A stretch of DNA of 42,555 nt from an uncultured Bacteroides sp. (GCA_949289265.1 CASENE010000069.1:1-42555), one strand, 5' to 3'; positions 8,234-16,489 are shown, counted from the stretch's first letter. Numbers and translations are program-made. The notes: a model not told the origin generated them from the sequence alone.

Positions 8234-10732
8234 ATGATTGAACAGGAAAGAATTATAAAAGTAAACATTGAGGAGGAAATGAGGACATCTTATATCGACT
8301 ATGCCATGTCGGTTATTGTAGCTCGTGCCCTCCCTGATGTGAGAGACGGTTTTAAACCTGTCCATCGCCGCATCCTTTTCGGTATGATGGGGTTGGGAAA
8401 TACGTCTGATAAACCTTATAAAAAATCAGCTAGAATTGTGGGCGAAGTGCTGGGTAAGTACCACCCCCACGGAGATTCATCTGTCTATGGTGCCTTGGTA
8501 CGCATGGCTCAATGGTGGAACATGCGTTATATGCTGGTTGACGGGCAAGGCAATTATGGTTCGGTGGATGGCGACAGCCCGGCAGCCATGCGTTATACGG
8601 AATGCCGTCTGCGAAAGATAGGTGAAGATATGATGCAGGACATCGACAAAGAAACGGTGGACATGCAAAACAATTTTGACGACACCTTACAAGAACCCAC
8701 CGTGATGCCAACACGCATTCCACAACTGTTGGTAAATGGTGCGTCGGGCATTGCCGTCGGTATGGCTACTAATATGCCTTCGCATAATCTGGCAGAGGTG
8801 ATTGATGCCTGCATAGCTTATATTAATAATAATGATATCACCATTGAGGAGCTGATGGAATATGTCAAGGCTCCTGATTTTCCCACGGGAGGATATATCT
8901 ATGGCATGAGCGGAGTACGTGAAGCCTATCTCACCGGTCGAGGAAGGATTGTGATGCGTGCCAAGGCTGAGATAGAAACGGGTGAAACACACGATAAAAT
9001 CGTTGTCACGGAAATCCCTTATGGGGTCAATAAAGCTGAACTTATCAAAGATATCGCGAACTTGGCCAATGAGAAAAAAATAGAAGGAATATCCAATGCT
9101 AACGACGAATCCGACCATCAAGGCATGCGCATTGTTATTGATGTGAAACGTGATGCCAATGCCAGCGTAGTGCTCAACAAACTTTATAAGATGACGCAGT
9201 TGCAGACTTCGTTCAGTGTCAATAATGTGGCATTGGTGAATGGTCGTCCTCGTTTGCTTAATCTGAAGGAACTTATACGTTACTTTGTGGAGCATCGGCA
9301 CGAAGTAGTCATTCGGCGTACACGCTACGATTTGCGTAAGGCTGAAGAACGCGCGCATATTTTGCAGGGCTTGATTATCGCTTCAGACCACATTGATGAA
9401 GTTATAAAAATCATACGTGCTTCGCAGACTCCTAATGAGGCAGTGAGCAACCTGATGCAACGTTTTCAGCTCAGTGAGTTGCAAGCTCGAGCTATCGTAG
9501 AGATGCGTTTGCGGCAACTTACAGGATTACAACAAGAGCAACTGCACGCTGAATATGACGACATACAAAAGAAGATTGCTTACTATCAGCAAATATTATC
9601 TGACGATGAGCTTTGCCGCAAAGTTATTAAAGACGAGTTGGTGGAGGTAAAGGAAAAATACGGTGACCCACGCCGTTCAGAAATCGTCTATTCATCCGAA
9701 GAGTTTAATCCTGAGGACTTTTATGCCGACGACGAGATGATTATTACGATCTCGCACATGGGCTATATCAAACGTACGCCGCTCAGCGAATTTCATGCAC
9801 AGAACCGTGGCGGAGTGGGCTCCAAAGGCTCGGATACCCGTGATCAAGATTTTGTGGAGCACATCTATCCTGCTACCATGCATAACACCATGTTATTCTT
9901 CACACAGAAGGGCAAGTGTTATTGGCTTAAGGTATATGAAATCCCTGAAGGTGCCAAGAATTCTAAGGGACGTGCCATTCAGAATCTTCTTAATATAGAT
10001 CCAGACGATGCTGTGAACGCATATTTGCGTGTTAAGAACCTGAATGATCAGGAATTTATTAACTCGCATTATGTACTCTTCTGCACAAAACAGGGAGTTA
10101 TAAAGAAAACGTCATTGGAACAATATTCACGCCCCAGGCAAAATGGAGTAAATGCCATTACGTTGCGGGAGGGCGATCAAGTCATCGAGGTTCGTATGAC
10201 CAACGGGAATAATGAAATCATCATTGCTAATCGGAAAGGACGTGCCATTCGTTTTCATGAAAGCACCGTACGCGTCATGGGACGTACAGCGACCGGTGTG
10301 CGTGGCATGACACTGGATGAAGACGGACGCGATGAAGTGGTAGGCATGATATGCATCAAGGATCCGGCCACAGAAACCATCATGGTGGTTTCCGAGCAAG
10401 GTTATGGGAAACGCTCTGAACTGGAAGACTATCGCATCACCAACCGCGGTGGAAAAGGAGTGAAGACAATGAGCATCACAGACAAGACCGGCGAGCTGGT
10501 AGCCATCAAATCCGTAACCGACGAAAACGACTTGATGATTATCAACAAATCAGGCATAACCATCCGCCTGAAAGTGGCAGACGTACGCGTGATGGGTCGT
10601 GCCACGCAAGGCGTGCGGCTCATCAACCTGGAGAAACGAAACGACGAGATAGCCTCGGTATGCAAAGTGACCTCGGAGGCAATCGAAGAAACCGACGAGC
10701 TCCAGAACGACGACATGGTAACCAATGAATAG
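8234..10732 (+). CDS. gyrA: DNA gyrase subunit A
   Basis: Breakage-reunion subunit of DNA gyrase, 832 residues, acting with GyrB (not in this window) to introduce negative supercoils. The winged-helix domain carries the catalytic Tyr121 in MRYTECRL. The quinolone region reads [17 protein letters not shown], with Ser82 (the known Bacteroides resistance hotspot, here the sensitive residue) and Gly86 where E. coli has Asp87. The C-terminal beta-pinwheel includes a GyrA-box-like QNRGGVG and a later NRGGKG. The start at 8234 ([10 protein letters not shown]) matches the family. A TPR gene follows 36 bp downstream with no terminator between, so they are probably cotranscribed. Confidence 0.98.
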   Translation: MIEQERIIKVNIEEEMRTSYIDYAMSVIVARALPDVRDGFKPVHRRILFGMMGLGNTSDKPYKKSARIVGEVLGKYHPHGDSSVYGALVRMAQWWNMRYMLVDGQGNYGSVDGDSPAAMRYTECRLRKIGEDMMQDIDKETVDMQNNFDDTLQEPTVMPTRIPQLLVNGASGIAVGMATNMPSHNLAEVIDACIAYINNNDITIEELMEYVKAPDFPTGGYIYGMSGVREAYLTGRGRIVMRAKAEIETGETHDKIVVTEIPYGVNKAELIKDIANLANEKKIEGISNANDESDHQGMRIVIDVKRDANASVVLNKLYKMTQLQTSFSVNNVALVNGRPRLLNLKELIRYFVEHRHEVVIRRTRYDLRKAEERAHILQGLIIASDHIDEVIKIIRASQTPNEAVSNLMQRFQLSELQARAIVEMRLRQLTGLQQEQLHAEYDDIQKKIAYYQQILSDDELCRKVIKDELVEVKEKYGDPRRSEIVYSSEEFNPEDFYADDEMIITISHMGYIKRTPLSEFHAQNRGGVGSKGSDTRDQDFVEHIYPATMHNTMLFFTQKGKCYWLKVYEIPEGAKNSKGRAIQNLLNIDPDDAVNAYLRVKNLNDQEFINSHYVLFCTKQGVIKKTSLEQYSRPRQNGVNAITLREGDQVIEVRMTNGNNEIIIANRKGRAIRFHESTVRVMGRTATGVRGMTLDEDGRDEVVGMICIKDPATETIMVVSEQGYGKRSELEDYRITNRGGKGVKTMSITDKTGELVAIKSVTDENDLMIINKSGITIRLKVADVRVMGRATQGVRLINLEKRNDEIASVCKVTSEAIEETDELQNDDMVTNE

Positions 10733-10768
10733 ACACTATAACTATTAATCTTTAATTACCCTACGATC

Positions 10769-11986
10769 ATGAAAAAAGTAGTATTCTCAGTGATGTTATT
10801 GCTTGTGGCAAGCGGCATCTCTTTCGCGCAGGAGAAAGCCGTGAAGGAAGCTAAGAAAATCGCCAATGGCGTTACCCCCGACTTTGCCAAGGCAGAAGAG
10901 TTGATTAACGGTGCATTGGCCAATCCCGAGACAAAGGATCTGGCCGAAACCTGGGACGTGGCTGGTTTCATCCAGAAGAGACGCAGCGAAAAGGAGATGG
11001 AGAACGCCTATCTGCGTAAGCCCTACGACACCCTGCAAGTGTACAACAGCGCCCTGAACATGTGCAAGTACTATTTCAAGTGCGACGAGCTGGCCCAGAT
11101 TCCCAACGAGAAAGGCAAGATCAAGAACAAATACCGCAAGTCCAACTCCGCCGCCATCCTGGCAGAGCGCGGCAACTTGATCAACGGCGGCATCCAGTTC
11201 TTCAACGAAGAGAAAAACAAGGAAGCCCTCGAATTCTTCGGCATGTACGTCGACCTGGGCGAACAGCCGATGTTCGCGGACAACGAGGAAGTCAAGAACG
11301 ACACCCTGGTGCCCCAAATTGCCTACTACGCCTCGCTGGCTGCCATGAAGATGGAAGACTATCCCAGCGTCCTGAAGTACGCCCCCAAGGCCAAGGACGA
11401 CAAGGAAGTAGGCAAGTACGCCATGGAGTTCGTTTCCACCGCCCTCAAGGCAGAAGGCGACACGGTGAAGTGGATTGCCTCGCTGCAAGAAGGTGTGCAG
11501 AAATACCCGGAACACCCCTTCTTCTTCGGCAACCTCATCGACTATTACAGCAACAACAAGAAGTATGACGAGGCGATGGCCTTTGCCGACGAAATGCTGG
11601 CCAAAGACCCCCAGAACGCTTTCAACCTCTACGTCAAGGGCTACCTCTACCACAACATGGGCGACTATGACAACGCCATCGAGTATTACAAGAAGACCAT
11701 CGAGGCAGACCCGAACTACGCCGAGGCCTACTCCAACATCGGCCTGATTTATTGCCTCAAGGCCCAGGACTTCTCCAGCCATGCCACCAGCGACGTCAAC
11801 GACCCCAAGTACGCCGCCGACCAGCAGACCCTGAAGTCGTTCTATGAACAGGCCAGACCCTACTACGAGAAAGCCCGCCAGCTGAAGCCCGACCAGAAGG
11901 ACCTCTGGCTGAACGGCCTGTACCGCGTCTACTACAACCTGCAGATGGGACCTGAGTACGAAGAGATAGAAAAGCTGATGATGTAA
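10769..11986 (+). CDS. Secreted TPR-repeat protein
   Basis: A 405-residue exported protein. Residues 1-20 form a signal peptide (hydrophobic core VVFSVMLLLVASGISF, then AQ). The C-terminal half carries tetratricopeptide repeats, the clearest starting near residue 283 (NAFNLYVKGYLYHNMGDYDNAIEYYKKT.. pattern, split here for brevity) with an adjoining one near 317; the N-terminal half is helical and acidic. Such proteins are scaffolds; no enzymatic motif is seen and the partner is unknown. It follows gyrA by 36 bp and is closed by a strong terminator at 12008. Codons are markedly richer in C at third positions than in the first half of gyrA. Confidence 0.85.
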   Translation: MKKVVFSVMLLLVASGISFAQEKAVKEAKKIANGVTPDFAKAEELINGALANPETKDLAETWDVAGFIQKRRSEKEMENAYLRKPYDTLQVYNSALNMCKYYFKCDELAQIPNEKGKIKNKYRKSNSAAILAERGNLINGGIQFFNEEKNKEALEFFGMYVDLGEQPMFADNEEVKNDTLVPQIAYYASLAAMKMEDYPSVLKYAPKAKDDKEVGKYAMEFVSTALKAEGDTVKWIASLQEGVQKYPEHPFFFGNLIDYYSNNKKYDEAMAFADEMLAKDPQNAFNLYVKGYLYHNMGDYDNAIEYYKKTIEADPNYAEAYSNIGLIYCLKAQDFSSHATSDVNDPKYAADQQTLKSFYEQARPYYEKARQLKPDQKDLWLNGLYRVYYNLQMGPEYEEIEKLMM

Positions 11987-12007
11987 GGACTTCCCCCCGC
12001 ATAGAGA

Positions 12008-12046
12008 GAGGCCGTCGCCGGATAAAACCGCGACGGCCTCTTTTTT
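12008..12046 (+). terminator. Terminator of the gyrA-TPR operon
   Basis: A perfect 11-bp GC-rich stem (12008-12018 with 12030-12040) followed by six T on the plus strand, 22 bp after the TPR stop codon. Confidence 0.92.
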
Positions 12047-12118
12047 CTTCCCCCGCCTCCCCCCGCGCGGATACAAGTGTCCGCCCCTCGCGTCCCGAGC
12101 TCTTTCCGGACAAAACCC

Positions 12119-12195
12119 AGATCCTTATTAGACCTTTGATAACCTAAGGCCAGACCTTGGGTAGGCAAAGGTCTGACCCTTGGTGGAGTTATGCT
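12119..12195. repeat. Array F: degenerate 22-bp-period palindromic repeat
   Basis: The motif AGAYCYTT recurs at 12119, 12130, 12152 and, degenerate, near 12173, that is at steps of 11, 22 and about 22. The two central 22-bp units (12130-12151 and 12152-12173) are also near reverse complements of each other: AGACCTTTG at 12130 pairs with CAAAGGTCT at 12166, and ACCTAAGG pairs with CCTTGGGT with one G-T pair. It lies in the gap between convergent genes, after the terminator of the TPR gene. The rest of 12047-12270 is GC-rich and shows no gene. Confidence 0.6.
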
Positions 12196-12270
12196 GGAAG
12201 AGTGTTCAAGACGGAGCGGACGTGAACGCGGGACGGGGCGGATGTTCGATGCGGACGGGGGCCGGGGGAT

Positions 12271-12717
12271 TCACCGTTTCATCTCGAGGATGGGGAACGG
12301 ACGTCCCTCGCTGTCGCATTCGTTACGCCGGAAGACCTGGAAGCCCATCCGCTCGTAGAACCGTGTGGCACCGGGGTTTTGCTCGTTCACATCGACCCAG
12401 GCCACGTCCAGCTCCTGGAAGGCGTGGCGGACAAACGTCGTGCCCAGCCCCCGGCGGAAGTAGTCGGGATGGAGGAAGAGCATCTCTATCTTGCGCTCCT
12501 GCACGCCCATAAAGCCGACGGGCCGCGCGCCGTCGTAGGCCACACACAGGGTATCAACATATCGCAATGCGGCTTCGCCCTGGGGGGCCAGGCGGACGAT
12601 GTCGGTCTCAGTCAGGAAATGGTGGGTGGCACGTACGGAGGCTTCCCACACGGCCAGCAACTGGCGGACGAGCTCCTCACCACGCCGGTCTTTGTCAATC
12701 GTTGTCAGTGCTGTCAT
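12271..12717 (-). CDS. GNAT family N-acetyltransferase (YjaB-like)
   Basis: A 148-residue single-domain acetyltransferase using acetyl-CoA. The pyrophosphate-binding motif A is RRGLGT after the strand IEMLFLHPDYF, and the C-terminal VNEQNPGATRFYERMGF is a typical motif B. The ATHHFLTETD segment, VNEQN and the ending RPFPILEM closely resemble E. coli YjaB, a lysine acetyltransferase; this similarity is from memory of that sequence. The substrate is not predictable. It stands alone, convergent with the TPR gene, with its own promoter at 12741-12771. Confidence 0.85.
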   Translation of the reverse strand: MTALTTIDKDRRGEELVRQLLAVWEASVRATHHFLTETDIVRLAPQGEAALRYVDTLCVAYDGARPVGFMGVQERKIEMLFLHPDYFRRGLGTTFVRHAFQELDVAWVDVNEQNPGATRFYERMGFQVFRRNECDSEGRPFPILEMKR

Positions 12718-12740
12718 CGCTTGTGGTTTTAAGTTCGTCG

Positions 12741-12771
12741 CAAAGGTAGGAAAAATCGGCGGACAGGCAAG
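12741..12771 (-). promoter_or_regulatory. Promoter of the GNAT gene
   Basis: The -7 box TACCTTTG (12741-12748) lies 23 bp before the start codon, with CTTG (12768-12771) as a -33 box 19 bases upstream on the minus strand. Confidence 0.65.
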
Positions 12772-12785
12772 GGCAGGGGATTCCT

Positions 12786-13901
12786 TTACTCCAATTTGTC
12801 ATATTCCTCATCCGTCACGGCTTCCAGCCACTCGTTTGATGCGTTTTCAGCAGGTACGGAAATGGCAATGTGCTGGAACCAGGAATCGGCAGCTGCTCCG
12901 TGCCAATGTTTTACTTCGGCGGGAATATTCACCACATCGCCCGGGCGAAGCTTGCGGGCAGGCTTTCCCCACTCCTGATACCAGCCTTCTCCACCCACGC
13001 AGATAAGTATCTGACCGCCCTTGTGATGGATGTGCCAGTTGTTGCGGCAGCGCGGCTCAAACGTTACGTTCGACATCGGCAGTCCTTCCGTAAGCAAGGG
13101 GGCAAGGTAGCTGTTGCCGATAAAATACCGGGCATATGCCATGTTCGGTTCTCCCTTCGGGAACATCATGTGCTCCACGGGCTTGCCTTCATTGAACGGC
13201 TCCCTATACACTTCCGCTATCGCCTTGGCGGCACGGTAAGCCTCCAGGTCGCCCACTTTGGCTGCCAATACACGGGGAATGGCGTGTATCTCCTCGTCGC
13301 TGACCCCCATGTTTTTCGCCCCGCTGATGTGCGACTTCAATTGCGATTCCACGCCCGGCATGGAAGACAGTGCGCTGACAGTCACTATTTCGCGTTCCGC
13401 ATAGGTCAGAATATTGCGGGCGAAGATGTCGCCAAACAGATGCGCCTTCAGATAGTAGTCCGTTGCCGGGGCAAAGACATAGTCGAAAGGCACGCCGCCT
13501 CCCAGTTGGGTCTGCACGGCCGTCCCCTGCGCCAGTGCGTCATAATCGGGAGCGAGTGGCGAGGCATCCTTGCCCTGCCGGTCTTCAATGCCTTTCGCCT
13601 TCCGCTCTGCCAATACGCTTTGCAACGCGCCAAGCCCGTTCAGGCTGCGCGGAAATCCGGTGTAGGCATACAGATGAGAAAGTGCTTCTTTCGCTTCGTT
13701 GACGGTCAGTCCGTCGTCCAAGGCATCCGTGAGAGCGACTTTCAAGCCTTCGATATCGCCTTTCGCCTCGAAAGCGGCTATCACTGCCAGATGTTGTTGT
13801 TTTTTGTTCAATACTTCCATATCGTTTTGTGCTTTGATGGTTAATAATCCGCACGCCAGGATGATAACTGTGCAAGCGGCCCTTCTGATGATTCTATCCA
13901 T
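12786..13901 (-). CDS. Exported carboxymuconolactone decarboxylase / cupin fusion protein
   Basis: A 371-residue protein with an N-terminal signal segment (about 1-24, ending IKAQ). Two helical carboxymuconolactone decarboxylase (AhpD-like) domains follow, about 36-105 and 155-230, separated by a linker. The second contains YAEREIVTVSALSSMPGVESQLKSH in pattern. A cupin barrel occupies about 275-350, with candidate metal ligands His290, His292, Gln297 and His334. AhpD-like family members act in peroxide defence or ring-cleavage chemistry, and the cupin resembles small bicupin/quercetinase-type folds. The classic CxxC of peroxidase-type AhpD proteins is not seen. The actual reaction is unknown. 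The gene is alone in its direction; GNAT lies downstream with its promoter in between. Confidence 0.8.
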   Translation of the reverse strand: MDRIIRRAACTVIILACGLLTIKAQNDMEVLNKKQQHLAVIAAFEAKGDIEGLKVALTDALDDGLTVNEAKEALSHLYAYTGFPRSLNGLGALQSVLAERKAKGIEDRQGKDASPLAPDYDALAQGTAVQTQLGGGVPFDYVFAPATDYYLKAHLFGDIFARNILTYAEREIVTVSALSSMPGVESQLKSHISGAKNMGVSDEEIHAIPRVLAAKVGDLEAYRAAKAIAEVYREPFNEGKPVEHMMFPKGEPNMAYARYFIGNSYLAPLLTEGLPMSNVTFEPRCRNNWHIHHKGGQILICVGGEGWYQEWGKPARKLRPGDVVNIPAEVKHWHGAAADSWFQHIAISVPAENASNEWLEAVTDEEYDKLE

Positions 13902-13960
13902 AACTCGTAGTTGTTAAAGGTGATTATTAAAGTACTTGGAAAACTTTGTCGCCACTTTTT

Positions 13961-14116
13961 TCACAGATGTCGTAGGATCGGCAAACGTTGTTTCGACGAC
14001 GGATTCCTGTCGTTTCCTGGCTGGCAGACGGAAGTTGCCAACGGCCATTTGCCCATACAAGAGACGGCAGTCAGGATTGCAAGTCGGCGAAACGTCATGA
14101 TAATGATTGTTTTCAT
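13961..14116 (-). CDS. Possible small leader ORF upstream of the cupin gene
   Basis: A 51-codon frame starting MKTIIIMTFRRLAILTAV looks like a signal peptide but continues into a basic, unstructured tail. It begins about 25 bases after a TAnnTTTG box and ends 59 bp before the cupin gene. It may be a decayed or frame-shifted gene start or a leader peptide. I recognise no family and coding is doubtful. The remainder of 13902-14212 shows nothing else. Confidence 0.25.
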   Translation of the reverse strand: MKTIIIMTFRRLAILTAVSCMGKWPLATSVCQPGNDRNPSSKQRLPILRHL

Positions 14117-14140
14117 CTTATTCCATGGATTTTTCGCTTG

Positions 14141-14148
14141 CAAAATTA
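14141..14148 (-). promoter_or_regulatory. Probable -7 box for the leader ORF / cupin transcript
   Basis: TAATTTTG on the minus strand matches TAnnTTTG. The -33 position is poor (CCTG, 18 bases upstream). No other promoter was found before the cupin gene, so this one may serve it with a leader of about 235 bases. Confidence 0.45.
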
Positions 14149-14207
14149 CAGGAACTTGCCAGGAAACAGGGTATACAAATTACGGATACTTGAACCATTT
14201 TTACAGG

Positions 14208-14247
14208 AAAAAAAATCCTGCAACGCAGGGACATCGCTACAGGATTT
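14208..14247 (-). terminator. Terminator of the HU-like gene
   Basis: A 13-bp stem with two wobble pairs (14213-14225 with 14235-14247, loop of nine) is followed by eight T on the minus strand, about 20 bp after the stop codon at 14269. Confidence 0.85.
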
Positions 14248-14268
14248 CTTTATAGTATATAGGGCAGG

Positions 14269-14739
14269 TTATCCCAATGGGGTTTCCATGTTCCCTCCCT
14301 CTTCATCGTCTTCCGGAACCTTCGTCTCATCGCTTTCCTTGCCCAGCCACTCCATGAACGTGATGCCATCCTCGGCAATAAGGGCGCGGGTATAGCCGCC
14401 ATCCATGTTGCGGGTGCGGTCGGGGGTGAACTGCACACGCAGGCGTTTGATTTGCTTCTCGCTAACTTCCTCCTTCGTGGTTACTCCTTCGCCCATGGCA
14501 TTGATGCTGTAGCGGAACCAGCCAAGTCCTTCGAAATGGATGGCACGGCTCTCTTTCATGAAATCGGCCATGACATTGGGCAGGGCACGTAGCACAGCAT
14601 GGGTGTCGGCAGGCGATACGGTGCTTTCTCGCGCAATGCGCTTGGCCAACTCCTGTGTCTCCACGGGCTTACCAATGGTAACGCAGCGTGGATACCATAG
14701 CTTGTTGATGGCTTGTTGTATGCGTGTCCAAAATATCAT
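14269..14739 (-). CDS. HU family (HU-HIG type) DNA-binding protein
   Basis: A 156-residue nucleoid-type protein. After a short N-terminal helix comes the HU-like core LWYPRCVTIGKPVETQELA, RIARESTVSPADTHAVLRAL and IHFEGLGWFRYSI, the last matching the GFG strand of HU/IHF proteins; the family's usual KLYPRAV-like entry strand is present. The tail after about residue 115 is acidic (DDEEGG). I chose the start at 14739 because a strong AGGAGG (14745-14750) sits five bases upstream; ten more in-frame codons precede it. Bacteroidales carry many such paralogues, often next to surface or mobile loci. It is alone, with array E just upstream. Confidence 0.82.
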   Translation of the reverse strand: MIFWTRIQQAINKLWYPRCVTIGKPVETQELAKRIARESTVSPADTHAVLRALPNVMADFMKESRAIHFEGLGWFRYSINAMGEGVTTKEEVSEKQIKRLRVQFTPDRTRNMDGGYTRALIAEDGITFMEWLGKESDETKVPEDDEEGGNMETPLG

Positions 14740-14794
14740 ACAAACCTCCTTTTTTGTGTCTCCAGCCATCCTTCATCAAATGCCTTTGCAGCCT

Positions 14795-14925
14795 GTTGAT
14801 TTTCAGCAGTTTGTCGTTGAACCCCAACGACCACCTCGTTGAACCCCAACGACCCTCTCGTTGAACCCCAACGAGACCCTCGTTGAACCCCAACGAGCAT
14901 CCCGTCTGTCCCCGGCGGGAAAACG
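14795..14925. repeat. Array E: 22-bp tandem palindromic repeats
   Basis: Four units of exactly 22 bp (14816-14837, 14838-14859, 14860-14881, 14882-14903) each hold the palindrome CGTTGAACCCCAACG (5-bp arms, 5-base centre) and a variable 7-base linker. A fifth, degenerate unit follows (14904-14925) and a weak one precedes (14795-14815). The array starts about 55 bp upstream of the HU-like gene and downstream of a decayed gene at 15108-15281. The period is not a multiple of three, so it is not coding. Confidence 0.85.
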
Positions 14926-15107
14926 ATGTGTCTTTGGCTGACTGTGCATTTGACTAATTCTTGACATGAAGACGGGTTAAACAAATGGTTTCTGATAGTC
15001 GCATCGTCCTATGTTTTTCCATGGTAGCAGATGCTTCCACAAATATAAGTATATTTCTTCAATCTGTCAAGGATTGACGGGGAAATATGCAAATTAATTT
15101 CGTTTTA
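14926..15107. other. Intergenic stretch without recognised features
   Basis: Apart from the tail of array E and the end of the pseudogene at 15108, I see no gene, RNA or clear hairpin here. No convincing promoter for the HU-like gene was found. Confidence 0.4.
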
Positions 15108-15281
15108 TTATTCGTTGGCTCCGAAGTATTCCTTGAGTTCGTGCTTCATCAGCACAGGGACTTCCTCGCCCGTCTATCCATACGGTGGCTTTCCCTTGAA
15201 TCGTCAGGCTCTCGGCAGGTGTTTAGGCAAAAAGATTGCCGCCCAACAGCCAGGCGGCAAAGGTCAATTTCCTATTCATAA
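15108..15281 (-). pseudogene. Remnant of a small secreted protein gene
   Basis: The minus strand starts with ATG and a plausible signal peptide, MNRKLTFAAWLLGGNLFA, then meets an in-frame TAA. The reading continues as ESLTIQGKATVWIDG and, after a frame change, as EEVPVLMKHELKEYFGANE with a stop at 15108. The three protein-like pieces joined by a nonsense codon and a frameshift indicate a decayed gene. The family is not recognised. A transcript from here would run into array E. Confidence 0.5.
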
Positions 15282-15350
15282 CTGATAACTCTTGTCTGCG
15301 AAGATGGGGAAAATGGGGGCGCTGGGCAATGATTGTATTTCTCTATCCTC

Positions 15351-15977
15351 TTAAATCACCCATGAAATCACTTCTTTTAAAACATATTGCACGGTTTGAC
15401 AACGTTTGTCCGTCGGTTGGGCGTCAAGCGTGATTTTCTCTACCGAAAGTTCGTAGGCGGTTCCTTCCTCATAGGCAAAGCCAATGATTTTGTTGAAGGG
15501 GACGTTCGTCCACTCCTCCTTTTCCGACTCGCGGATTCTCATGCATGGTGCATCGGCTGCTTGCGGGATTCCCCAATCGTAGTGCCCCGTTTCGGCAGAG
15601 ACATACAGGCGGACAGTCTCCCGCATGCATTCGACGGGCTGTTTCGAGCGTTCGTCCAAGAGTTTGTAGGTGTATCGGCTGGCATCGGCAGGCGGGTTAC
15701 CCAACGTTGTCTGTTCTACCTGCAATTCATACGCATAGCCCGGCTCGAAAGTGAAGCCTTCTATTTCGTTGAAGGTCATAAACTGATAATCGGCATCACT
15801 ACCGACCTTTACCCGCATCCCTTCTATCGGGTAGTTTGTCGTGACGGGGCTGTCAATGTAAGTCATGGCGGAGATTGCTACGTTGATGGTTTCCACTTTG
15901 TCCTTCGGCGTGTCGTCATCAAGGCAACCGGTCAGGGCGAGAAGCGCGAACAGGGATGAGAATAGTTTCGTTTTCAT
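15351..15977 (-). CDS. DUF4377 lipoprotein, two tandem domains
   Basis: A 208-residue lipoprotein: the signal peptide ends in the lipobox LTGC with Cys18 as the lipidated residue, followed by DDD. Two copies of a DUF4377-like module follow, about 45-110 and 130-207. Each has a MRV/MRI strand, a segment ending IEGFTFEPGYAYELQVE or IIGFAYEEGTAYELSVE, then a P-T/A-D-x-x-R/K turn and a final Y.. K/L strand. This module is common in Bacteroidetes lipoproteins and in META/HslJ-type proteins; its biochemical role is not known. The leader has a TACATTTG box at 16003-16010. Confidence 0.8.
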   Translation of the reverse strand: MKTKLFSSLFALLALTGCLDDDTPKDKVETINVAISAMTYIDSPVTTNYPIEGMRVKVGSDADYQFMTFNEIEGFTFEPGYAYELQVEQTTLGNPPADASRYTYKLLDERSKQPVECMRETVRLYVSAETGHYDWGIPQAADAPCMRIRESEKEEWTNVPFNKIIGFAYEEGTAYELSVEKITLDAQPTDKRCQTVQYVLKEVISWVI

Positions 15978-16002
15978 ATTTTCTAAATTAGAATGTCATG
16001 CG

Positions 16003-16010
16003 CAAATGTA
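16003..16010 (-). promoter_or_regulatory. Promoter -7 box of the DUF4377 gene
   Basis: TACATTTG on the minus strand matches TAnnTTTG, 25 bp before the start codon. The -33 region has no good TTTG. Confidence 0.5.
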
Positions 16011-16092
16011 AGGAAAAGATGGAAGGATATATGATATTCGAGTGGCATTTTTCCTCCTTGCGGCGATTTCTCAACCTATGTTGAAAGATGCG

Positions 16093-16347
16093 TCAGCCGA
16101 AGAGCTGCTTGCGGCGGATGCGGCTCAAGTGTGTGGGGGTTATCATCCGATAAGAGGCGATTTCCTTGAGCGGGACGGATTGCAGGATGCCTGGACATCG
16201 CTCCAACAACTGGAGGTAGCGTTCTTCGGGCGTGAGGCGGTAGCGGTCGAGGTAGCGTGAACAGGTTTGCAGGAAAAGCTGCTTGGCATTGATGCGGACG
16301 ATGTCGGGCTGCTGTCCGTAAAGGGCGGTAAGCCTTTCGGAGGGACT
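16093..16347 (-). pseudogene. Truncated Crp/Fnr-family regulator (C-terminal HTH only)
   Basis: The last 84 codons read like the end of a Bacteroidetes Crp/Fnr regulator: SPSERLTALY, then LTPEERYLQLLERCPGILQ and SVPLKEIASYRMITPTHLSR, which is the linker plus helix-turn-helix. In typical family members the equivalent of IASYRMIT is IASYLGIT. The N-terminal cyclic-nucleotide-binding domain is missing. The open frame continues upstream for 19 codons (to 16404) through a terminator-like hairpin that has no similarity to the family. No promoter is seen. I read it as a deletion remnant; a functional stand-alone HTH protein is less likely. Confidence 0.65.
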
Positions 16348-16387
16348 CACTCCGGGGCAATCCACTTCATGATGGACACTTTTGCCT

Positions 16388-16426
16388 AAAAAAGGCCATC
16401 TCAAATCTTACTTTGAGACAGCCTTT
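16388..16426. terminator. Terminator-like hairpin upstream of the Crp remnant
   Basis: A 15-bp stem with a two-base mismatch (16391-16405 with 16412-16426) is bordered by A on the left and T on the right, so it can act in either direction. On the minus strand it lies about 90 bp after the tlpA-like stop codon. Confidence 0.65.
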
Positions 16427-16446
16427 TCAGAACCGGGTTACAGGTT

Positions 16447-16489
16447 ATAATGTCCTTGATGCCGTGTGATTCAATACTCAGGACATTAT
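16447..16489. repeat. Inverted repeat at the 3' end of the thioredoxin gene
   Basis: A perfect 10-bp inverted repeat, ATAATGTCCT (16447-16456) with AGGACATTAT (16480-16489), has a 23-base loop and no T-tract. It is 25 bp beyond the thioredoxin stop codon. It could stabilise the transcript end or mark an old insertion; its role is unknown. Confidence 0.5.

Noticed and set aside
10796-12076. 426-codon minus-strand frame opposite the TPR gene
   Set aside because: Antisense shadow; Val/Gly/Leu-rich, with no start context, and it runs through the terminator.
14936-14984. Short minus-strand reading frame starting upstream of array E
   Set aside because: It runs through the 22-bp repeats, whose period is not a multiple of three, so the peptide is a by-product of the repeat.
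15087-15281. 64-codon plus-strand ORF
   Set aside because: It is antisense to the better-supported remnant of a secreted protein and shows no family features.
16388-16426. End of an insertion sequence
   Set aside because: The hairpin resembles common transposon-associated terminators, but no matching inverted end, transposase or target duplication is visible.
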